A DNA stretch of 36,744 nt, taken from Prevotellaceae bacterium UBA3627. Lineage in GTDB: Bacteria; Bacteroidota; Bacteroidia; Bacteroidales; Bacteroidaceae. Shown here one piece after another: positions 31,554-36,744 of this stretch; position 1 is the stretch's first letter; each line of letters opens with the position of its first letter. Under the pieces are notes generated by a model. The model searched no databases. It was not told where the DNA came from and worked only from the letters and a program-made list of their open reading frames with translations. The stretch is from assembly GCA_002373375.1 (NCBI GenBank), contig DFLE01000053.1:1-36744 (forward strand), in the 5' to 3' direction. The translations under genes and the position numbers were made by a program.

Positions 31554-33065
31554 ATGGCAAGCATACAAGAGAAACTGGCAGATTCTTTGAGTGTTCTGAA
31601 GCAATATCAAGACACTCACCAGAACAGTATTATCCAAGGCCTTAAAACTTTGGGGGAGGTTCATTCAAAACGCCTGATACAAAATGGCTACCTTGAACAG
31701 ATCATCAAAGGATGGTATATGCCCACCATGCCTGACCTGGAAGGGGATACTACAGTCTGGTATGCCTCTTATTGGCATTTTGTTGTAGCCTATGCTAACA
31801 ATAGGTTTGGTGACGACTGGTGTCTTACACCTGAGGAATCATTAGATTTCTATGCAGGAGAGACAGTTGCTCCGCATCAGTTGATTCTGCGTTCAACGAA
31901 AGCCAGCAATAATATCATCCAACTGAAACATGGTGACTCATTGTTGGACATCACAGCCTCGATGCCAAGACAGATGTATATTGAACCAAGATATGGTTTA
32001 AGATTGTACACTCTACCCGAAGCTTTGGCATTTTGTACTCCCACGTACTTCAAGAAAAGTGCAGTAAATGCACGTACATGTCTCTTGATGGTTGATAGTG
32101 CTGATGAAATACTAAGGGAAGTTGCAGATGAAGGAAACTCATCCAGGGCTTCAAGACTGGTTGGCGCTTTTCGCAATGTGGGACGCGAAGAAGTGTCACA
32201 GAGAATCCTGGACTATATGTTAAGAATAGGTCATAATATGCGTCCAGAGGATCCTTTTGAGGATAAATTAGAAAGCACATTTGCAAATGATCGTATCATT
32301 TCTCCATATGCAATACGCATACGCCTGATGTGGAAGAAGATGAAAGAACAGATTCTTGCGTTATATCCCAAACCGGCAAATTCGACATTGTCTTTGGAGG
32401 AGATTCTTGGTAACATGGACGAGAACTATGTTAGAGACTCCTACCACTCCTTGTCTATCGAGGGCTACAGAGTTACAGAGGGTCTTATAGAACGAGTACG
32501 CTCTGGCGAATGGAATCCGAAGGATGATAAGACTGATGCAGAACGTAAGAACGCATTAGCTGCACGAGGGTATTACCAAGCTTTCTTGCAAGTTAAGGAA
32601 AGTGTCAAGAAAATATTTCAGAATGGCAATGCAGGAGAAATCGCCGGACGTGATTTTGAAAATTGGCACTTTGAGATGTTTCAGCCTTGTATCGTAGCAG
32701 GTCTCATCAAACCATCAGACCTGATTGGATATAGAACAGGACAGGTTTACATTCGTGGTTCTAAGCATACACCACTTTCTCCTGATGCTGTCAGGGACGC
32801 AATGCCTGTACTCGTTGAACTGATGAAAGAAGAGGATAATGCTATGTTAAGAGCCATTTTAGGGCACTTCTTCTTCGTTTACATCCACCCTTACATGGAT
32901 GGAAACGGAAGAACCGCACGATTCCTGATGAATGTAATGTTGGTCACCGCCGGTTACCCTTGGAGAATCATTGCTGTTGAAGAACGCGCTACATACATGG
33001 CTGCACTTGAAAAAGCAAGCATCGAGGGGGATATTACTGATTTTGCAAAGATTATCCTTCCGTAA
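31554..33065 (+). CDS. Fic-domain AMP-transferase-like protein with AbiEi-like N-terminus
   Basis: A 503-residue protein. The C-terminal Fic domain has the catalytic motif HPYMDGNGRTAR at 445-456, which in this family transfers AMP from ATP to a protein hydroxyl. An inhibitory helix motif of the [S/T]xxxE[G/N] type is present as SLSIEG at 299-304, before the Fic core as in class II Fic proteins, so it is probably self-inhibited. Residues 1-230 look like an AbiEi-type winged-helix antitoxin domain (SKRLIQNGYLEQIIKGWYM, then a long region with ALAF), though the match is only from pattern. AbiEi proteins repress their own promoter; the upstream operator-like repeats fit this. The target is unknown. 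Confidence 0.85.
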   Translation: MASIQEKLADSLSVLKQYQDTHQNSIIQGLKTLGEVHSKRLIQNGYLEQIIKGWYMPTMPDLEGDTTVWYASYWHFVVAYANNRFGDDWCLTPEESLDFYAGETVAPHQLILRSTKASNNIIQLKHGDSLLDITASMPRQMYIEPRYGLRLYTLPEALAFCTPTYFKKSAVNARTCLLMVDSADEILREVADEGNSSRASRLVGAFRNVGREEVSQRILDYMLRIGHNMRPEDPFEDKLESTFANDRIISPYAIRIRLMWKKMKEQILALYPKPANSTLSLEEILGNMDENYVRDSYHSLSIEGYRVTEGLIERVRSGEWNPKDDKTDAERKNALAARGYYQAFLQVKESVKKIFQNGNAGEIAGRDFENWHFEMFQPCIVAGLIKPSDLIGYRTGQVYIRGSKHTPLSPDAVRDAMPVLVELMKEEDNAMLRAILGHFFFVYIHPYMDGNGRTARFLMNVMLVTAGYPWRIIAVEERATYMAALEKASIEGDITDFAKIILP

Positions 33066-33154
33066 TTTATAGAACCCAGCTTAATTTTAAATGTGAAGGT
33101 CTTTCCACGATTTTCTCCTGAGAAATGTGTGAAAAAAGTTTTCTCCCTCTTTTA

Positions 33155-33186
33155 TTTGGCGAAAACAAAACTTTTTCTTAATTTTG
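33155..33186 (+). promoter_or_regulatory. Promoter of the right-hand toxin-antitoxin pair
   Basis: TTTG at 33155-33158 and TAATTTTG at 33179-33186, 20 bases apart. Transcription starts near 33193, about 17 bases before the antitoxin start at 33210. Confidence 0.7.
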
Positions 33187-33209
33187 CAAGCAGGAAAACT
33201 ATTATATGT

Positions 33210-33374
33210 ATGAACAACAAGGAATACGACATACTTGAAGAAGAACGCCAGATGGCAAGTGAACCAGCAACTATATCTATAGTGATGGATTCACGTAGTG
33301 ACATCAGTCGTGCAATAACTGGAGAAGAACTGCTCAATCGCTTGATACCAAGAATTCAGAGCTTATTCATATGA
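33210..33374 (+). CDS. Short antitoxin-like protein (54 aa)
   Basis: Starts MNNKEYDILEEERQMASEPA at ATG 33210, the first start after the promoter; a longer frame from 33093 would overlap the promoter. The protein is short and acidic with a helical end (GEELLNRLIPRIQSLFI). Its stop overlaps the start of the RelE/ParE-like gene by 4 bases (ATGA), the classic coupling of toxin-antitoxin pairs. No family name can be given; the role is inferred from position. Confidence 0.6.
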   Translation: MNNKEYDILEEERQMASEPATISIVMDSRSDISRAITGEELLNRLIPRIQSLFI

Positions 33375-33697
33375 ATACAGTATTATTCGCTCCTGAGGTA
33401 GAAGAAGACTTATTCGAACTAACTAAGATATTGGTAGATAAGCAATATCTGGGGACTCCTGATTATGCTGTCTCTTATGTTAGAAGTTTAATCTTGTATA
33501 TAAGAGAACATATAGACTCTCTTCCCCATAAGGATGCTCCGAGTTATTTTGACAAATATGGTCATGATGCAAAATACATAATCTATAAGAGAAACAGTAA
33601 TACTACTTGGTACATTATATTTGTAGAGCGAGCTAATGCTTACCTTGTAACTCATATAACGAACAACCATATAAGTGGCCAATATTTCAACCAATAA
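33371..33697 (+). CDS. RelE/ParE-family toxin-like protein
   Basis: A 108-residue protein. MNTVLFAPEVEEDLFELTKIL matches the N-terminal helix of ParE/RelE toxins, and YIIYKRNSNTTWYIIFVERA matches the central beta-hairpin; the end (YLVTHITNNHISGQYF) is longer than average. ParE-type toxins hit DNA gyrase and RelE-type ones cut mRNA on the ribosome; this cannot be told from the sequence. Coupled by ATGA overlap to the short antitoxin gene. AT-rich, as is its partner. Confidence 0.72.
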   Translation: MNTVLFAPEVEEDLFELTKILVDKQYLGTPDYAVSYVRSLILYIREHIDSLPHKDAPSYFDKYGHDAKYIIYKRNSNTTWYIIFVERANAYLVTHITNNHISGQYFNQ

Positions 33698-33787
33698 AAT
33701 AAGATAAACAAACTAAAACACTGTAGAGCCTCTGAGATAGACTGAATCTTAAAGACATATAGAAATAGAAGCGTTAGCTTTATATTC

Positions 33788-34095
33788 TTGCTTATCGAAA
33801 TTCGGCAAAATGGAGTAAGCACCAAGAGTGAAAGTTTTAACGCTCACGTCATGATATGGCGTGGGCTTTTACTCGTATATGATGGCACATTTAAGGTAAA
33901 CGTTCAATTTTACATGGATTCTGGGAAAAAGGACTCGAAAGGGCACACTCTATTGGATGATATAGGGGAAATAAAAAGCAACAAACGTATCACAATTTAT
34001 AGAAAAGCTGATGGTTCATGGAGGTCATACTAATTTAGAATGAATCTCAAGAAGAACTGATAGATTTAGCCGATAAAGTAATTCTTCATAAATAA
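33788..34095 (+). pseudogene. Degraded gene remnant
   Basis: One frame reads FKVNVQFYMDSGKKDSKGHT ... KRITIYRKADGSWRSY and stops at 34033; another continues NESQEELIDLADKVILHK to a stop near 34095. Together they look like a protein C-terminus broken by at least one frameshift or nonsense change. The start region passes through a terminator-like hairpin, so the 81-codon frame from 33788 is not a convincing gene. Family not recognised. Confidence 0.35.
33842..33870 (+). terminator. Terminator-like hairpin after the toxin gene
   Basis: GCTCACGTCA (33842-33851) pairs with TGGCGTGGGC (33857-33866), including G-T pairs, around a 5-base loop, followed by TTTT. Confidence 0.55.
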
Positions 34096-34146
34096 CAAAG
34101 CGGCATCCTTACTAACAATAGAGTAGGGATGCCGTTTGTTTTACTG
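34095..34146. terminator. Bidirectional terminator
   Basis: AACAAAGCGGCATCC (34095-34109 region) pairs with GGATGCCGTTTGTT (34127-34140), with one bulged base, followed by TTAC and T-rich sequence. It divides the plus-strand accessory genes from the convergent secreted-protein gene. Confidence 0.82.
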
Positions 34147-34271
34147 TTTTTTGCTTTTTTATTTTGAGGTTAGGAGAAAAATAAGTACCCTTGTGGTTCT
34201 AGATGTTTTACCATAATAAGTGTTCTAAACTGTATTATCTTTTTTGTTACGGCCTTTTCATTTGAAAATTT

Positions 34272-35963
34272 TCACTCTCCATATTTATAACTCTTTCCAT
34301 CGCTGGTTGTAAAGGTGATAGCCTCTATGGATGGTGCATCATAACGGATGCCTAACTGAGCTGTCTTGACAGCCTCTTCCTTAATGTCGTCGAAGGAAGC
34401 CTTGAAGGCCTCTGCCTCAGCGATAGGCACGGGCAAGAAGATGAAGTTCCAGGGTGCTACTCCAATACTGATGGGGAATGCTTCATTATCGGCGTCGTAC
34501 TTCCCGATGGTCAGTTTCACGCCTCCCTTTGTCTTTTCGGCAAGATAGCGTTGTGGAGCATCGTCCATTATCTCACGCAGATACTCCTCCTGCAGCTTCG
34601 CATCCTTCATGCGAGCCTCGAAGTGGTCAGTCTTTTCATACTCTCCCTTCTTGTCGATATACTTGGCTGCCTCCTGCTTGTACCAAATGGTGTAGGAGAT
34701 TGTCTTATAGTATTCTATAGGCAACTGTGTCTCCTTGTTATAGAGGAGCGGCAGAACGACCTCTCCCTTTGGATTCACAAGTCCATATCTCCCTTTTGTA
34801 GATGCAATATACATTGTATTGTTTCCGACAACTCTCTTCTCCAGTGTATCAAACAGCTTCATTGCGTCATTTGCCTTAGTATAAGGCGTGTTGTCGGAAA
34901 GATATTTATCGTGAAGATATAGGTCGAACTCCTTACCTATGTAAGCGCGTGAAGCATCCCCAATGGATACTATGCTGTCATACTGTATAGGGATACGCAC
35001 CTTGCAGTATAGGTCTGTGGATCTGACTTCTCTTGTATAATCTGGCTTCTGCGAAATGGAATCGTAGTAGGGGTGGTCATAATTCATCAGATAGTAGGCA
35101 CCTACTTTCCCTCTTCTTTTTACAAGATTGTACGCGTAAGTTCCATTACGATCCAATGGCTCTAATTTCTCGTCATCGGTAATCAAGAACCAATGGCAAC
35201 TCACAGATTTCCAATTTTTGTATTTTTCCTCATACTCCTGCATATAGTCCGCGAAGACGAAAGGCTTCCCACTGGGGTCTCCTTCAGGCGGCGGCAAGAG
35301 ACGAATCTGAGCCAGTAAGAAATGTTTATCCTCTACATCTACAATCTTCTTTCCAAGGTGCAAACGACGATGGATACCATAGTCCCCCTCCTTATATTCT
35401 TTTTTATTTGGGTCGAGCACATAGTTTCCCGTCTTCTTATTTATGATACCATACGCCTGACGACCTTCGTATTTATACTTTCCTTCCACCACGGCATAGT
35501 CGCCCACTTCCCAGTACTTCTCATCGGTAAGCATAGATTGAATAAACATGTGTCTACCACTTTTTACGCTTTCTTTAAGTTTTTTCTGCTCGGCTTCTTG
35601 CTTTTGCCTTACAGGCGAAGGAGAGATGCTTTTGCTTCTGCTCGAAATCATCCCTGAAAGCAGTGAGCCAAGGGCGGAAGTTGCCGCACTGGCAGCGGTA
35701 TATGCTGTAGAACTGCTACCACTTGACTTACGCACAGAACCGCCACCACCTTGTGCCCTATAATGAGAACACCAACTCTCATGCTGCCAAGGGTAAGTGA
35801 CGTTGCCCATCGTGATGCCACACTGCGAACACGTCTTACGCTTTGTCTGAGGGGTATAGGAAGGAGTCTTTACTGCCTCTCCTTGACTGAGACCTGCACC
35901 CTGTGCCTGTGCGTACTGTGTTCCCATCACTAACGCCAACATCCAAATAACTATTCTTTTCAT
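34272..35963 (-). CDS. Secreted WG-repeat-like protein with Cys/His motif (563 aa)
   Basis: An exported protein with signal peptide MKRIVIWMLALVMGTQYAQA. After it comes a Cys/His cluster, CSQCGITMG...HESWCSHYR (Cys45, Cys48, His61, Cys65, His67), which could bind zinc or form disulfides, then a Gly/Ser-rich linker (about 73-110). The long C-terminal part has WG-like beta-repeat units such as YGIINKKTGNYVLDP and YGLVNPKGEVVLPLLYN. No enzyme motif is seen. Its probable location is the periplasm or cell surface; the role is unknown. It is a single gene with its own promoter. Confidence 0.75.
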   Translation of the reverse strand: MKRIVIWMLALVMGTQYAQAQGAGLSQGEAVKTPSYTPQTKRKTCSQCGITMGNVTYPWQHESWCSHYRAQGGGGSVRKSSGSSSTAYTAASAATSALGSLLSGMISSRSKSISPSPVRQKQEAEQKKLKESVKSGRHMFIQSMLTDEKYWEVGDYAVVEGKYKYEGRQAYGIINKKTGNYVLDPNKKEYKEGDYGIHRRLHLGKKIVDVEDKHFLLAQIRLLPPPEGDPSGKPFVFADYMQEYEEKYKNWKSVSCHWFLITDDEKLEPLDRNGTYAYNLVKRRGKVGAYYLMNYDHPYYDSISQKPDYTREVRSTDLYCKVRIPIQYDSIVSIGDASRAYIGKEFDLYLHDKYLSDNTPYTKANDAMKLFDTLEKRVVGNNTMYIASTKGRYGLVNPKGEVVLPLLYNKETQLPIEYYKTISYTIWYKQEAAKYIDKKGEYEKTDHFEARMKDAKLQEEYLREIMDDAPQRYLAEKTKGGVKLTIGKYDADNEAFPISIGVAPWNFIFLPVPIAEAEAFKASFDDIKEEAVKTAQLGIRYDAPSIEAITFTTSDGKSYKYGE

Positions 35964-36060
35964 AATACTTGATATTTATTGGTTATGGATTATAGGTTTC
36001 AAGTTTTTAATGGTTTAACATAATATGTATTCTAAACCTCAAATTAGTAAGGACCTAATG

Positions 36061-36090
36061 CAAAGATAATTAAATATTATTGTTCTGCAA
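36061..36090 (-). promoter_or_regulatory. Promoter of the WG-repeat protein gene
   Basis: TATCTTTG on the minus strand (36061-36068) and TTG at 36088-36090, 19 bases apart. The leader is about 90 bases. Confidence 0.68.
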
Positions 36091-36314
36091 AAAAAAACAA
36101 CTTTTTTCGCAGAATAACTTTTTCTCTGTTTTTTCGTAACTTCGCAAAAAATGGCAAAGCAAAACATTGGTAATTGATTTTGTCCTATCCCGGTGCCTTT
36201 CTTAACTCGTTATAGAGGGCTACTTCCTGAAAAACTTTGCGGTCGGTCGGTTTTTCGGCAATTTTGGCGCGGTTGCAACTTACTGACACTCAGTGGCAGC
36301 ATTTTTCCCTTGCG

Positions 36315-36468
36315 GTAAAAGCTATCATATTACATTGTAAAAGCTATCATATTACATTGTAAAAGCTATCCTTTTACCTCGCGAAAGCTATCCTTTTACC
36401 TTGTGAAAGCTATCCTTTTAGAGCGTAAAAAGGTCGCTATTACGTGCCAAAAGCTATCATATTACACA
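36315..36468. repeat. 22-bp palindromic tandem array, locus C (7 units)
   Basis: Seven consecutive units of exactly 22 bases begin at 36315, 36337, 36359, 36381, 36403, 36425 and 36447. Units 1 and 2 are identical; most units follow GTAAAAGCTATC then two bases then TTTTAC or ATTAC. Unit 6 has diverged. Total 154 bases, without indels. Confidence 0.92.
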
Positions 36469-36470
36469 AA

Positions 36471-36516
36471 AAAACGAAGAAAAAAGTCCTTTTCGGGGTA
36501 CTTCCTTCTTCGTTTT
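36471..36516. terminator. Terminator-like hairpin after array C
   Basis: AAAACGAAGAA (36471-36481) pairs with TTCTTCGTTTT (36506-36516); A-run and T-run at the base suit termination in both directions. Confidence 0.6.
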
Positions 36517-36744
36517 ATGGTATTTCCTCACTCTGGTTTGCGTTTTTCCGCGAACCTTTTTCTGAGCATGAAATGTCAAAAATGTCCTATTTTCGCTTAA
36601 TACATAAAACAGATGAAACTTTATTTCTTTTTATGCCCTTACGGGCAGAAATCCATTGAAAATCTTTTTTGAAAATCTTAGGAGCCTGTCGGCTCAGAAA
36701 TAAGACATGGAAAATTCGTGTAATCTGTGTAATCCGCATTCTAT

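Larger units (their letters stand above)
33698..34271. other. Decayed accessory stretch between the toxin pair and the secreted protein gene
   Basis: No intact gene is supported. It holds a hairpin at 33842-33866, a decayed coding stretch at about 33871-34095, and a strong bidirectional terminator at 34095-34140. From 34147 to 34271 the DNA is AT-rich without recognised features. Confidence 0.6.
35964..36744. other. Non-coding right-hand region (about 780 bases)
   Basis: No supported gene. It contains the promoter of the secreted-protein gene (36061-36090), an unassigned stretch (about 36130-36310), the 7-unit array (36315-36468), a terminator-like hairpin (36471-36516), two short GC hairpins (GCCCTTACGGGC near 36633; GAGCCTGTCGGCTC near 36681) and GTAATCTGTGTAATCC words at the edge. 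Confidence 0.65.

Noticed and set aside
33093..33209. Extended start of the right-hand antitoxin
   Set aside because: Contains the -33 and -7 promoter elements; the shorter protein from 33210 suits an antitoxin.

Overview
The window looks like chromosomal DNA of a Bacteroidales bacterium, most likely Prevotella or a close relative (inference). The reasons are the repeated TAnnTTTG -7 promoter element, usually with TTG or TTTG 19-20 bases upstream; weak Shine-Dalgarno sites; lipoprotein and TlpA-like thioredoxin proteins of Bacteroidales type; a DUF3868/OmpA/DUF3575 fimbria-locus protein; and dispersed intergenic repeats of the kind common in Prevotella. No rRNA, tRNA, CRISPR array or intact insertion sequence was seen.

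Left third (1-10.9 kb, nearly all minus strand). The window opens inside cysS, which lies 8 bases behind a RelE/ParE-like toxin-antitoxin pair. Next come a large secreted protein with a C-terminal thioredoxin domain, a HEPN/MNT (HepT/MntA-like) pair, and nadA. After a repeat-filled 0.6-kb gap lies a three-gene acyl-CoA operon (hotdog thioesterase and two AMP-forming acyl-CoA synthetases). A LytTR response regulator follows; its receiver has Glu where the phosphorylated Asp should be.

Middle (11.2-19.1 kb, plus strand). This is mostly housekeeping: a secreted GH28 pectinase, HU, a XerD-type recombinase, argH, a fimbria-associated outer-membrane protein followed by a 55-residue lipoprotein cut off by a repeat array, a flavin-reductase-like protein, and aat. 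A TPR/retropepsin fusion meets aat tail to tail with no bases between their stops.

Accessory stretch (21.2-24.1 kb). This AT-rich region holds a DUF1016 (YhcG-type PDDEXK) nuclease, a broken AlbA_2/Schlafen-like gene start, an unrecognised acidic protein resembling immunity proteins, a lipoprotein and a tiny overlapping ORF. A perfect 17-bp hairpin closes it.

Right third (24.1-36.7 kb). A five-gene tripartite exporter (TolC-like channel, lipoprotein HlyD adaptor, YbhF-type double ATPase, two ABC-2 permeases) is read leftwards, opposite an AraC regulator. Next are a Fic protein with an apparent AbiEi-like N-terminus and a striking promoter repeat, another RelE/ParE toxin-antitoxin pair, a decayed gene, a secreted WG-repeat protein, and a non-coding right edge carrying a perfectly phased 22-bp tandem array.

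The most unusual signals are: (1) a 22-bp palindromic tandem array in exact phase at three intergenic loci; (2) four ACTAATA words at 24-25 bp spacing over the fic promoter and leader; (3) cysS placed as third gene of a toxin-antitoxin operon; (4) a 17-bp direct repeat with 21-bp period just upstream of the TPR-protease promoter. All functional statements come from reading the sequence; no searches were run.
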